From Metabacillus litoralis (GTDB taxonomy: Bacteria > Bacillota > Bacilli > Bacillales > Bacillaceae), in contig NZ_CP033043.1 of assembly GCF_003667825.1 (NCBI RefSeq), positions 2,647,501 to 2,711,500 on the forward strand: a DNA stretch of 64,000 nucleotides, read 5' to 3'. Position 1 is the first letter of the stretch. Every line of letters starts with the position of its first letter. The notes under the pieces are model-generated. The model saw nothing but the letters and a program-made list of their open reading frames with translations, had not been told where the DNA came from and did no database searches. The position numbers and the translations under genes were made by a program. This document shows, one piece after another, positions 30,733 through 39,590 of this stretch.

Positions 30733-31746
30733 CTAAGATTGTAAGCTTGCAACAACTTCTAAAATAGCTTGCTGAGCTTCCCACCCTTTATTACCTTTAA
30801 CATTTGCAGCAGCTTCTGAGAGCTTGCTAAGTAAAGACTTTTCTGTCTCGTTCGCAGTTTCAATTTCTTTTATTTGTGACTCAACAGCCACTATGTCTTC
30901 TTGATTCACACTTTGCCCATTTGTTGCTTGAGAAGCTAGTGAAGATAAAGTAACAATTGAGCTTACCCACTGATCGGGGGTCTTAGTAGTTGCGATGGAA
31001 AGGGATAATTGTTTTCCTCCCCAAAAATCATTAAACGAGTTTTGTTTATACAGATTGTTTAAGGCTTCTGTTTCGGCTTTCTCTTTCCCAATACCAGCTA
31101 AAACTGTGAAAGATCCATCCGCCTCAATCACTGTAGAAGAGAATCCTTTATTTTTTATATTAGACGAAACTGTATCTGCTCCTTCTTTCGTTGAAAAGAT
31201 CCCACCTTGTACAGCGTAAAGCTGAAGAGTTGTCGTAGAGGTTGAAGCTGCTGCTGGCTCCTCTGTATTGCCACCCTCGGTTGAAGCTGTATCAGGTGTG
31301 TCATTTGTGACAACCGTAGGAACAGACGCATCTGGCATATCTTTATTAGATAAAAAGTTTAATGCAATATAACCAAATCCAACTCCTAGAAAAATGGCCA
31401 TAAGAATCACTGTGAACATTTGTTTTAAAGGAAATGTGACAAAATTACTTTTGCTTTTTGTTTTTTTCGAATAAACAAAAGGTGTGACTGTTGAATTTGA
31501 TAAAATTTTCTTCTTCTTAGGAGTCACTACCTTAGGATCATCTTCAAAAATAGTGTCATCATCCTCAGGCAAAAGCCAAGGAAAATCTTCTTCTTCTTTT
31601 TTAGCAGAAGCTATTTCTTTTTCAGCCTGTAGCTTCTCCTCCCATGACGATATTTGATATTCTTCTGTTTTTGGTTCTTTATCTGACACAGGACGATCTT
31701 TACCATTTATTTTAATTTTTACTGTGTCTGAGGTCTGCTTGTCCAT
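30733..31746 (-). CDS. spoIIB: SPOR-domain sporulation protein SpoIIB
   Basis: A 337-residue protein: an acidic cytosolic N-terminus (MDKQTSDTVKIKINGKDRP), one membrane helix around residue 125-145, and an extracellular SPOR domain (LQLYAVQGGIFSTKEGAD) that binds denuded peptidoglycan. It aids septal wall dissolution at engulfment. The open frame begins 11 codons earlier, but AAGGGTGG sits 7 bases before the ATG at 31746. Its place between maf and the pilus/comC region fits. Confidence 0.88.
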   Translation of the reverse strand: MDKQTSDTVKIKINGKDRPVSDKEPKTEEYQISSWEEKLQAEKEIASAKKEEEDFPWLLPEDDDTIFEDDPKVVTPKKKKILSNSTVTPFVYSKKTKSKSNFVTFPLKQMFTVILMAIFLGVGFGYIALNFLSNKDMPDASVPTVVTNDTPDTASTEGGNTEEPAAASTSTTTLQLYAVQGGIFSTKEGADTVSSNIKNKGFSSTVIEADGSFTVLAGIGKEKAETEALNNLYKQNSFNDFWGGKQLSLSIATTKTPDQWVSSIVTLSSLASQATNGQSVNQEDIVAVESQIKEIETANETEKSLLSKLSEAAANVKGNKGWEAQQAILEVVASLQS

Positions 31747-31805
31747 ATGCCTACCACCCTTCTTTGAAAACACGACCATTCATAATGATCTAATGCTAAC
31801 AGAAG

Positions 31806-31842
31806 GATAAAAAAAAAGAACAAGACATTTGTCGTCTCATCC
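31806..31842 (-). terminator. Possible terminator at the end of the pilus operon
   Basis: A short imperfect stem around GACAAATGTC followed by a nine-T run on the minus strand, just after pilO and before spoIIB. Confidence 0.45.
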
Positions 31843-31871
31843 TTAATTTTTTTCGTCATTTTTTTCACATG

Positions 31872-32651
31872 CTATGATTGGTCTTCGTCCTCTTCTTCAA
31901 TCGCATTTGTAAATGGATTTTGTTTATCACTTGGCTCAGGCGTAAAAATTGGTGGTAGCTGTTCTCGTAACTCTTCCAAGCTAGGTAAATAAAATGTCGA
32001 AACAACAACATTGTATTCATAATCTGTTTCCTCACTATCTTCAAGGAGATGAACGAATTCAGGATTTCCTTCTACTGAAACAGATTCAATTTGTGTTATT
32101 CTTTTAGAGTTTTCCAAAATTCGGATAAAATCTTCTAATTCATAATAGCTCGGAGATGTTACGGTTAATTCAACCGTTAATTTTTCCAACCCTTCCGGCA
32201 TTGGCTCTGTTTTTACTTCTTGGGATGTTTCTGCAGCATTGTCTTTTTCTGCATCAGGATCTAATTTCTCTTCGTATGCTTCGACAAGCTCGTCACCCTC
32301 TTCTTCAGTAGTGACCTCTTCACCTTCTTGAAAAGTTAATGACGTAATCATACTATTAGATATTGTCTCCGCTTTTTCTAAGTCTAGAAGAAATTGTTCT
32401 TCAAAAGGACTAACTGGCAGAATTTTTTGTAATTCTACTGCAGAAAGCATCGCTTCATTACTAGTTGATCCAGCACTAGACTTTTGCAAAGTTTGAATAA
32501 GTGTATTTTCCGTTTCAATTTGACTTTGCAAGCTGTCTATTTGTTGAGCTTTTGGCTTAATGAAAAGTAAATAAGAAAAATAAACAACAAGAGAAGATAG
32601 AACAAGTGTAAGGACGATGATTATTGTATGTTTTTTTCTCCATTCAATCAT
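31872..32651 (-). CDS. pilO: Type IV pilus assembly protein PilO-like
   Basis: A 259-residue bitopic protein with a membrane helix at about residues 9-30, then a coiled coil (residues about 34-58), then a ferredoxin-like fold (VELTVTSPSYYELEDFIRILENSKR). An acidic insertion of about 45 residues near 105-150 and an acidic tail stand out. PilO pairs with PilN in the inner-membrane alignment complex. Its start overlaps the pilN stop by 4 bases. Identification rests on topology, fold pattern and position after pilM-pilN, since PilO sequences diverge fast. Confidence 0.8.
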   Translation of the reverse strand: MIEWRKKHTIIIVLTLVLSSLVVYFSYLLFIKPKAQQIDSLQSQIETENTLIQTLQKSSAGSTSNEAMLSAVELQKILPVSPFEEQFLLDLEKAETISNSMITSLTFQEGEEVTTEEEGDELVEAYEEKLDPDAEKDNAAETSQEVKTEPMPEGLEKLTVELTVTSPSYYELEDFIRILENSKRITQIESVSVEGNPEFVHLLEDSEETDYEYNVVVSTFYLPSLEELREQLPPIFTPEPSDKQNPFTNAIEEEDEDQS

Positions 32652-33232
32652 TCTTCACTGTCCTCCTCTCCAAAAGCCTTAAGGGCAGCTCTGTCAATAA
32701 GCAGTTTATATCCAGCAAGATATCGCGGAACAGAATCTTCTTTTGCTACATCAATTGGTACCGTTTCTACTGTTAGTAATTTCACTTCTTCTAATAAGTT
32801 AGATTCTTTGAGTCTTTTTAAATAATAGGCTGTTTCACTAGATGACTCAAACTGTACAATCAATTCCAGTGAAGAGCTATCCAAGTAATCCATTTGATAG
32901 AAATACCCTTTTTCAGGCAGCTGCTTTGTTAATTCATTTAATAAAGGAACAAAATCTACTGGATATTCTTCAGACCATTGAATAGCCTTTTCCAAATTTG
33001 ATAAAGCATCGGAATCAGTACTTTGACTCGCTTGCTGCTGCAGAACGGTCGTCTGCTGCTGAGCTGTATTATATTCTTGTTCTAATTGAGCTATTTGTCC
33101 ATTTTTCTTGTTCAGTAATGAAAAAATAGTCAGCGTTGCACAGAGTAGCATGACGGCCACAATTAAGATAACGAGAATATTGGTGTAATTTCTTTGCTGT
33201 TTTTGTGGGAGTAAATTAATTTCCGCTAACAT
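32648..33232 (-). CDS. pilN: Type IV pilus assembly protein PilN-like
   Basis: A 194-residue bitopic protein. Its cytoplasmic tail MLAEINLLPQKQQR carries the INLLP motif by which PilN docks into PilM. A membrane helix (residues about 18-38), a coiled coil and a ferredoxin-like domain follow. It is coupled to pilM (6 bases) and pilO (4-base overlap). Confidence 0.88.
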   Translation of the reverse strand: MLAEINLLPQKQQRNYTNILVILIVAVMLLCATLTIFSLLNKKNGQIAQLEQEYNTAQQQTTVLQQQASQSTDSDALSNLEKAIQWSEEYPVDFVPLLNELTKQLPEKGYFYQMDYLDSSSLELIVQFESSSETAYYLKRLKESNLLEEVKLLTVETVPIDVAKEDSVPRYLAGYKLLIDRAALKAFGEEDSEE

Positions 33233-33238
33233 GATGAT

Positions 33239-34234
33239 TTACACCTCTTTTAATGCTAATCCAAGCACAGTATGAAACTTAGCGGGAACAACTATGTTTT
33301 TATGTGTGTATACACGATCTTTGAAAAGAGAAATAGTAATGGATGTTCCCAGCTCTTTTAAGTCTTTCTGTAATTCATGTATATACGGATTATCACCTAA
33401 TAATTCAATATGTGTTATTTGATGATCTCCTTGATGAAGACTAAATCGATAGAAATTGATGATTTTTTCGATTTCTTTCACAACATCCCGAAATTGAAGA
33501 GAAAGCTCTTCAGGCTCTTTACATTCATATTGATAGTATAATTGTGTTTCCGTTTCAAGTTTGTACGACCATTTTTTCAACATTCCTTCTAACGGTAAAT
33601 GACGTGTAAAAATCGGCTTACAATCTTCAAATATACTAAAATTGACTGAGTCAAGCTTTACTTCCACTAACAATGTGTTATCTTTACTTTTCACATGCTG
33701 TTTGTTATAAAGCAATCTGTAATTAGAAAGTGCCGATAAATCTGCAGCAGTTGCCTCTAGCTTCAAATCATCAAGTAGCTCTGTGTATTGCTTAATCATA
33801 GCCTCTGGTGCTGCAAACAGAAGAATTTCCTTTTCAATCTCTGTTTCTTGCAGAGGAACAAAGTCAAATACAGGCTCTTCAAAAGGAAGATGAATATTGT
33901 TCCCAAGCTCTAAATAAAGATAGCCTTTTATCTCATCATCTTTTAAATCTGCCGGTACCTTCACTTTTCGAACACTGATGAATGCATCCGGAGTTATAAA
34001 TCGTACCTGTTTACGCTTGATCCCCCAGTCACTCATACACTGATCCAAAATCATCGCAAGCTTATCAGCATCCTTAATCTGCCCGTCTACGACAATTCCT
34101 TCAGGCAAATACGTTTCAACAAAATGGTTCACAACTAGTGGATCTGTACTTTTAAGCTCAAGCAATTGAATGGAATAATTTGATATATATAAGTTAATAG
34201 AATGTTTAGTTTGTCTAAATAAAGGAAGAGCCAT
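33239..34234 (-). CDS. pilM: Type IV pilus actin-like protein PilM
   Basis: A 331-residue cytosolic actin-like protein; the start MALPLFRQTKHSINLYIS leads into the first strand of the fold. It is expected to form a ring that links the assembly ATPase and platform to PilN through the INLLP peptide. The nucleotide-binding loops are weakly conserved compared with Gram-negative PilM, so ATP binding is not certain. It lies 16 bases after the prepilin peptidase. Confidence 0.85.
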   Translation of the reverse strand: MALPLFRQTKHSINLYISNYSIQLLELKSTDPLVVNHFVETYLPEGIVVDGQIKDADKLAMILDQCMSDWGIKRKQVRFITPDAFISVRKVKVPADLKDDEIKGYLYLELGNNIHLPFEEPVFDFVPLQETEIEKEILLFAAPEAMIKQYTELLDDLKLEATAADLSALSNYRLLYNKQHVKSKDNTLLVEVKLDSVNFSIFEDCKPIFTRHLPLEGMLKKWSYKLETETQLYYQYECKEPEELSLQFRDVVKEIEKIINFYRFSLHQGDHQITHIELLGDNPYIHELQKDLKELGTSITISLFKDRVYTHKNIVVPAKFHTVLGLALKEV

Positions 34235-34250
34235 TATAAAAAACCCCTTC

Positions 34251-35024
34251 TTAATATAAGTAAGAAAAGAATGTAGTCATGTATAGCGAGATAAGGTCAG
34301 AACCAAAGAAATAAGCCACTAAAGCGCCAATAACAAGAAACGGACCAAAAGGGAAAGGTTTGCCCTTTTTCACACGACCTGTCAGCATTCCAGCTACTCC
34401 TACTATCGTACCAACTAATGTGGCTATAAAAAAGGTTAGGAGCACAAGTTTCCAGCCAAGCACAACACCAAAAACAGCTAAAAGCTTCATATCTCCGCCC
34501 CCCATACCTCCTCGACTGACTAAAATAATAACGAGAGGTACAAGAGTCCCAATAATTAGACCGGCAATTGGATCCCACCATGGTTCAGTACGTATGAACA
34601 TTCTTTCAATAAAAAATAAAACAAGAAAAAACAAATTCACCTTATCAGGAATAATCATATATTTCAAATCTGATACGGTAACAATCATGCAAAGTGAAAT
34701 AAGTGACCATGCTATAATCAATTCTTTTGACCATCCCACCAAAAGCGGTGAAATCGTAAAAAGAATCGCTGTTAGTAGTTCCATTGATGGATATAATGGT
34801 GAAATAGACGTTTTGCAGTTTTTGCATTTGCCCATTTGGAGTACGTAAGAAAGTATTGGAATTAGTTCAATTGGTGATAGTTTTTTGTCACATACAGGGC
34901 ATGCTGAGCTTGGGTATGCAATGGATTTTTTTAGTGGGACACGGAGTCCGACGACATTGAAAAAGGAGCCGAGTGTTGCGCCTAGTATGAAGATGTAGGT
35001 GTGTAGGATGATGGTTGTTAACAT
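34251..35024 (-). CDS. comC: Prepilin leader peptidase/N-methyltransferase (ComC/PilD)
   Basis: A 257-residue A24 aspartic peptidase that cleaves and N-methylates prepilins. The N-terminal zinc domain has C42/C45 and C67/C70 (CPVC, CKNC). Catalytic aspartates lie in VSDLKYMIIPDK and GGMGGGDMKLL. About seven membrane helices are present. In B. subtilis comC stands in this same interval between spoIIB and folC, so this is the positional counterpart. It probably also serves any competence pseudopilins elsewhere in the genome. Confidence 0.95.
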   Translation of the reverse strand: MLTTIILHTYIFILGATLGSFFNVVGLRVPLKKSIAYPSSACPVCDKKLSPIELIPILSYVLQMGKCKNCKTSISPLYPSMELLTAILFTISPLLVGWSKELIIAWSLISLCMIVTVSDLKYMIIPDKVNLFFLVLFFIERMFIRTEPWWDPIAGLIIGTLVPLVIILVSRGGMGGGDMKLLAVFGVVLGWKLVLLTFFIATLVGTIVGVAGMLTGRVKKGKPFPFGPFLVIGALVAYFFGSDLISLYMTTFFSYLY

Positions 35025-35041
35025 GCCTTAGCTCCTTATAG

Positions 35042-35081
35042 AAAGATAGATAGCCATTACATATTTTGGCTATCTATCTTT
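35042..35081 (-). terminator. Perfect 14-bp hairpin between pilin and prepilin peptidase genes
   Basis: Arms 35042-35055 and 35068-35081 pair perfectly around a 12-base loop. On the minus strand only a short T-run (TTTCTATAAGG) follows. It is likely a partial terminator or an mRNA-stabilising stem that raises pilin output over the downstream genes. Confidence 0.75.
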
Positions 35082-35091
35082 AAAAATTCAT

Positions 35092-35553
35092 TTATGGTAA
35101 ATCAATATTTTCTCTTTCAAGATCATCAGCATTAGGGATTGTATCTTGTCCTTCAGCCCTTACTATATAATTATGATCTTCTTGACTAACTAATTGTACA
35201 CGATATTCAATTTCATCAGTTCCCTGAAACACGTTAACAACAGTATCTGCAGCACTGTAGTCTCCATCATCACTAGGGTCGTCAATTGCTTCTATTAACC
35301 CATCTTCAATTAAGTCATCTAAACCAATTTCTACTCCATCATCTGGTATTGGTGTTGCCTCAGCTGCTACTGTTAACCTAGCAGCATTTGCTATTTGTTT
35401 TGCATTCGCAATATGAGCATCCATACGTGAGTTATTAATCATCCCACCAATCGCCGGAATCGCGATCGCAGCAATAATCCCAAGGATTACAACTACCGCT
35501 AAAAGCTCGATTAACGTTAATCCGCGCTCATTTTTCATAAGTTTTTTCAACAT
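35092..35553 (-). CDS. Major type IV prepilin
   Basis: A 153-residue prepilin. A short basic leader (MLKKLMKNERG) is cut before LTLIELLAVVVILGIIAAIA, with Glu at mature position 5. The N-terminal helix continues to about residue 60, then a small, very acidic, cysteine-free head (DDGVEIGLDDLIEDGLIEAIDDPSDD split across turns). No disulfide loop is possible. TAGGAGGAAAAGAA precedes the ATG. It is isolated by 93 bases from pilC and by a hairpin from comC, as expected for the most abundant product. Confidence 0.93.
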   Translation of the reverse strand: MLKKLMKNERGLTLIELLAVVVILGIIAAIAIPAIGGMINNSRMDAHIANAKQIANAARLTVAAEATPIPDDGVEIGLDDLIEDGLIEAIDDPSDDGDYSAADTVVNVFQGTDEIEYRVQLVSQEDHNYIVRAEGQDTIPNADDLERENIDLP

Positions 35554-35646
35554 TTCTTTTCCTCCTAAAAGCTTAGTTCTAATTCCCTAAATCTATGTTA
35601 ATTATACATCAATAGTTTAGGTAGTGAATATAAAAATATTGTAAAT

Positions 35647-36855
35647 TCACATCTGTACGTGGTTGAATATATCGAACATTGGAACGATAATGGCTATGAC
35701 AATCGTACCAACTATACCTGCTAATAGAACGATCATTAATGGCTCAATTAGTGACTTTAGTCGGTCTGTGCTGTTTTCTACTTCTTCTTCATAAAAGTCC
35801 GCGACTTTTCCAAGCATTTCATCTAACGAACCCGTTTCTTCCCCAATGGCGATCATTTGAGTAACAAGTGGTGGGAATGCCCAATGCTTTTTCATCGGTT
35901 CTGTTAATGACAAACCATTTTCCAAGGAAACACGAGAATTGGCGATCACCTTTGCTACGACTTCATTTTCAACGATTTTTTCCACAATTAATAAAGACTG
36001 AAGAATCGGCACAGAGCTTGAAAATAACGAACTAAGTGTTCTTGTCATTCGTGCTAATACAGCTTTTTGAATCATACTTCCAAAGATCGGCATACGAAGG
36101 GCAACAACATCTAAATAATACTTTGTCTGCTTATTTTTCCGTAACCCGTAAAAGGTAGAAAAAACAGCAACAAAAAACAGGATAACAATATACCAATACT
36201 CTTGCATAAAAATACTAGAGTTTAAGACAAACAGTGTAATAGCCGGTAATTGTGCTCCAAATCCTTCAAACATGGAAACGAAGGTAGGAACAACAGAAAC
36301 TAGTAAGAAGATAACAACAACAACAGCGACAATCGCAACAGCCATAGGATAAGCCAACGCAGATTGAATCTTTTGCTTAGTCCGATGCTGTTTTTCATAT
36401 TGAACAGCAAGCCTGTCCAGTGTTTCTTCCATACTACCGCTTGCTTCACCAGCTTTAATCATATTCACGAACATCGATGAAAAGATCCGTTTATGCTTTG
36501 CTGCTGCAACAGATAAGGCTTGTCCGGATTTTAAATCATCCTCCATTTGCTCTAATGCTTTTCGTAGCGGTTTACTGCTAGTTTGCTTAGCTAAGATATT
36601 TGTTGCATCTACTATTGTCACTCCTGCTCGTAACAACGTGGAAAATTGCCTAAGATAAATAACAAATTCCTGAAGCTTTACAGGATTACCAATTGCTATA
36701 TCCTTTGTTAACAGTGTTTCTGGTATTTCTTCAATATTGGTAATTCGTATTCCGAGTTCACTTAGTTTTAACACCGCTTCACGCCTTGAATTGGCAGTTA
36801 CTTTCCCTGACTTTTTACCTGTACGGTCACGACCTTCATATTTAAATTTTGCCAT
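35647..36855 (-). CDS. pilC: Type IV pilus inner-membrane platform protein PilC
   Basis: A 402-residue member of the GspF/PilC/ComGB family with two T2SSF domains (residues about 68-190 and 270-392) and three membrane helices. The start MAKFKYEGRDRTGKKSGKV is typical. Family blocks include FSTLLRAGVTIVDAT, GEASGSMEETLDRLAVQYE and AIGEETGSLDEMLGKVADFYEEEV split across domains. The start overlaps the pilT stop by one base. Confidence 0.96.
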   Translation of the reverse strand: MAKFKYEGRDRTGKKSGKVTANSRREAVLKLSELGIRITNIEEIPETLLTKDIAIGNPVKLQEFVIYLRQFSTLLRAGVTIVDATNILAKQTSSKPLRKALEQMEDDLKSGQALSVAAAKHKRIFSSMFVNMIKAGEASGSMEETLDRLAVQYEKQHRTKQKIQSALAYPMAVAIVAVVVVIFLLVSVVPTFVSMFEGFGAQLPAITLFVLNSSIFMQEYWYIVILFFVAVFSTFYGLRKNKQTKYYLDVVALRMPIFGSMIQKAVLARMTRTLSSLFSSSVPILQSLLIVEKIVENEVVAKVIANSRVSLENGLSLTEPMKKHWAFPPLVTQMIAIGEETGSLDEMLGKVADFYEEEVENSTDRLKSLIEPLMIVLLAGIVGTIVIAIIVPMFDIFNHVQM

Positions 36856-37904
36856 TAGTCTGTCGTCCCTTGTTTGTAAGGTAAAGCTGCTTCAGAAGAA
36901 ATAATGCCTGCTTTTACATACTCTGAAAGAGAGCTTTCAAAGGTTTGCATTCCTTGTGCTCGACTTGTTTGAATCACGCTCGGAATTTGGTATGTTTTTT
37001 CATTTCGTATTAAGCTGGCAACTGCCGAGTTATTTAATAAAATTTCAGTTACAGCACGGCGCCCTGATTTATCAACTGTCGGGAAAAGCCTTTGTGATAT
37101 AACCCCTACTAACACGGAAGCAAGCTGAAGTCGGATTTGTGGCTGCTGATTAGCCGGAAACACATCGATGATCCTATCAACTGTTGATGCAGCAGACGAC
37201 GTGTGAAGTGTACCAAGAACAAGATGTCCTGTTTCTGCTGCAGTTATTGCTGTGTGAATTGTTTCTAAATCGCGAAGCTCTCCAACTAAAATCACATCTG
37301 GATCCTGTCTTAGTGCTGCTTTTAAACCTGATGCAAAGCTACCTGTATCAAAACCAACTTCACGTTGATCAACAATACATTTTTGATGTTTATGCAAATA
37401 TTCAATCGGATCCTCAAGTGTAATAACATGGCGCTTCATCGTTTGATTCATAAAGGAAATCATCGACGCAAGTGTTGTTGATTTTCCACTGCCGGTTGGT
37501 CCAGTTACTAAGATAAGTCCATGGGGCTTTTCCACAATTGATTTTAAAATCGATGGCAACTGCAAATCGTCAATTGATGGAATATTTCTTGGAACAATTC
37601 GTACAGCTAGAGAGATACAAGAGCGCTGACGAAATGCATTAACACGAAAGCGAGATACACCTGGAATTCCGTAAGAAAAATCAAGCTCTCCTTTTTCTTC
37701 AAACAATGACCATTTTGCTGAAGAAATCATTCCCTTTGCCATTTCTTCTGTATCAGCAGGCATTAACATGTTTTCGCCAATTCGAACTAACTCGCCGTTA
37801 ATTCGTATAACGGGAGGCACACCAACTGACAAATGAATGTCTGAAGCTTGCTTTTCATAAGCAAGCTTTAATATAGAGTCAATTTTTGCTTTCAATGTTT
37901 TCAC
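36855..37904 (-). CDS. pilT: Pilus retraction ATPase PilT
   Basis: A 349-residue (or 346) hexameric ATPase. Walker A is GPTGSGKST, the Walker B region reads DPDVILVGELRDLET and the His box HLVLGTLHTSSA. The C-terminal helix contains ASLIRNEKTYQIPS, like the PilT AIRNLIRE motif. The annotated GTG at 37904 directly follows the pilB stop. A TTG three codons later (37895) has AGGTGA 5 bases upstream and may be the true start. Its presence predicts retractile pili (twitching, DNA uptake) and separates this cluster from the comG system, which lacks PilT. Confidence 0.95.
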   Translation of the reverse strand: MKTLKAKIDSILKLAYEKQASDIHLSVGVPPVIRINGELVRIGENMLMPADTEEMAKGMISSAKWSLFEEKGELDFSYGIPGVSRFRVNAFRQRSCISLAVRIVPRNIPSIDDLQLPSILKSIVEKPHGLILVTGPTGSGKSTTLASMISFMNQTMKRHVITLEDPIEYLHKHQKCIVDQREVGFDTGSFASGLKAALRQDPDVILVGELRDLETIHTAITAAETGHLVLGTLHTSSAASTVDRIIDVFPANQQPQIRLQLASVLVGVISQRLFPTVDKSGRRAVTEILLNNSAVASLIRNEKTYQIPSVIQTSRAQGMQTFESSLSEYVKAGIISSEAALPYKQGTTD

Positions 37905-39566
37905 CTACTCCGCTACAGTCACACGTAAAATTTCTTCTGTTGTTGTTAAGCCTTGCTTTACCTTTAGTAGACCATCATCAATTAAAAAGATTGTTTTATT
38001 TTTTATCGCCAGATCACGAAGCCTTGAAAATGGTTCATTATTCATGATCACTCGTTTCATTTCGTCACTCAACATGAGAAGCTCATGGATGGCTAATCTT
38101 CCTTTATAGCCTGTCATATTACAAGTTCCACAGCCTCTGCCTCTTACAACTTTATCAATCGACAACCCTCTTTTAGCAAAAATCTCTATTTCTCGTTGTG
38201 TAGGGGCTTGTTCTGAAGCACAATCACGGCATACTTTCCGAACAAGTCGTTGAGCCACAACACCAGTTAAAGAAGAGGCCACTAAAAACGGTTCTACTCC
38301 CATATCAACCAAACGTGTAATGGTACCCAATGAATCATTTGTATGAAGCGTGCTTAACACTAAATGTCCTGTTAACGATGCACGTACTGCAACATCAGCT
38401 GTTTCACGGTCACGAATTTCCCCGACCATAATAATATTAGGATCTTGACGAAGAATGGATCGCAGCCCTTTTGCAAATGTCATTCCAACATTTGCATTGA
38501 CTTGAATTTGATTGATTCCTTCAAGCTGATATTCAACTGGATCTTCAATCGTAATGATATTTACTTCCTCTGAATTTAAGTGGTTTAACGCTGCATACAA
38601 AGTGGAAGATTTCCCTGAGCCTGTTGGACCTGTAATCAACATAATTCCTGTAGGATTTTCTATTAATGTTTTGAATCTTTTTAAATTTAAGCTATTAAAA
38701 CCAAGCTTGTTTAAATCATTTAAGGTACTGCCCAGATCCAAAATACGCATAACAATCTTCTCACCGTAGATCGTCGGAAGTGTTGAAACACGAAGATCAA
38801 TTGGATGAAATTCGATATGCATTTTAATTCGACCATCCTGCGGAACTCGGTGTTCGGTAATATCTAAATTTGCCATGATTTTCAGACGGGCAACTAAAAC
38901 GCTTTGCATATGCTTTGGAAATGTTCGTTCATTTTTTAGGACACCGTCAACACGAAAGCGAATTAACACTTTTGTTTCCTGAGGATCAATATGAATATCA
39001 CTGGCTTTTTGTTGAACAGCGTTTTGAAGTATTTGATTAACAAGTCTAACAACAGGTGAGTCATCACTTGTGATTTTCTCTTCCTGAACCTCATCTTGAA
39101 CCGTTAATTGGTTCATAATATCTGACATGCTGTCATCAATTTCATAGTACTTATTAATGGCTCTTAAAATATCATCTTTTGAGGCAATGGCTGTTTCAAT
39201 TTGAAACCCTGTTGCTAGACGGAGATCATCAATGGCATAGAAATCCATCGGGTCTGCCATCGCAACAAAAAGCTTGTCTCCCTCAATTTTGATTGGAATT
39301 AATAAATTACGCTTAGCCATTTCTTTTGAAACAAGCTTAATTAATTTTTGATCAAACGGAAAACGATACAAGCTTACATGTGGAATTCCTAACTGAAATT
39401 CTAGAACCTCAATTAATTGCTGCTCTGTAATAAACCCTCTTTCAAGTAAGGCATCCCCTAATCGCTGCCCCTTTTGTTTTTCTGCTAGAGCCGATTGTAG
39501 TTGTTCTGCTGTTATAAGTCCTGAATCTAGTAATAAGTCTCCCAATCTTTTTCTAGTATCGTTCAT
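37905..39566 (-). CDS. pilB: Pilus extension ATPase PilB with MshEN domain
   Basis: A 553-residue ATPase. Residues about 7-31 and 35-58 are two RLGDxLLxxG-type repeats, the pattern of the c-di-GMP-binding MshEN domain. The core has Walker A GPTGSGKSST, Walker B DPNIIMVGEIRDRET and a His box HLVLSTLHTNDS. The zinc motif has CRDC and CGTC about 30 residues apart. The length is much greater than that of ComGA, which lacks the N-terminal domain. It powers pilin polymerisation from the cytosolic face of PilC. Confidence 0.95.
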   Translation of the reverse strand: MNDTRKRLGDLLLDSGLITAEQLQSALAEKQKGQRLGDALLERGFITEQQLIEVLEFQLGIPHVSLYRFPFDQKLIKLVSKEMAKRNLLIPIKIEGDKLFVAMADPMDFYAIDDLRLATGFQIETAIASKDDILRAINKYYEIDDSMSDIMNQLTVQDEVQEEKITSDDSPVVRLVNQILQNAVQQKASDIHIDPQETKVLIRFRVDGVLKNERTFPKHMQSVLVARLKIMANLDITEHRVPQDGRIKMHIEFHPIDLRVSTLPTIYGEKIVMRILDLGSTLNDLNKLGFNSLNLKRFKTLIENPTGIMLITGPTGSGKSSTLYAALNHLNSEEVNIITIEDPVEYQLEGINQIQVNANVGMTFAKGLRSILRQDPNIIMVGEIRDRETADVAVRASLTGHLVLSTLHTNDSLGTITRLVDMGVEPFLVASSLTGVVAQRLVRKVCRDCASEQAPTQREIEIFAKRGLSIDKVVRGRGCGTCNMTGYKGRLAIHELLMLSDEMKRVIMNNEPFSRLRDLAIKNKTIFLIDDGLLKVKQGLTTTEEILRVTVAE

Positions 39567-39590
39567 CCATAATCCCTTCTTTAATTAAGG

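Noticed and set aside
36855..39566. Assignment of the ATPase and platform genes to the comG competence operon
   Set aside because: PilB is far longer than ComGA and carries an MshEN domain, PilT is present, and PilM/N/O follow. comG has none of these.
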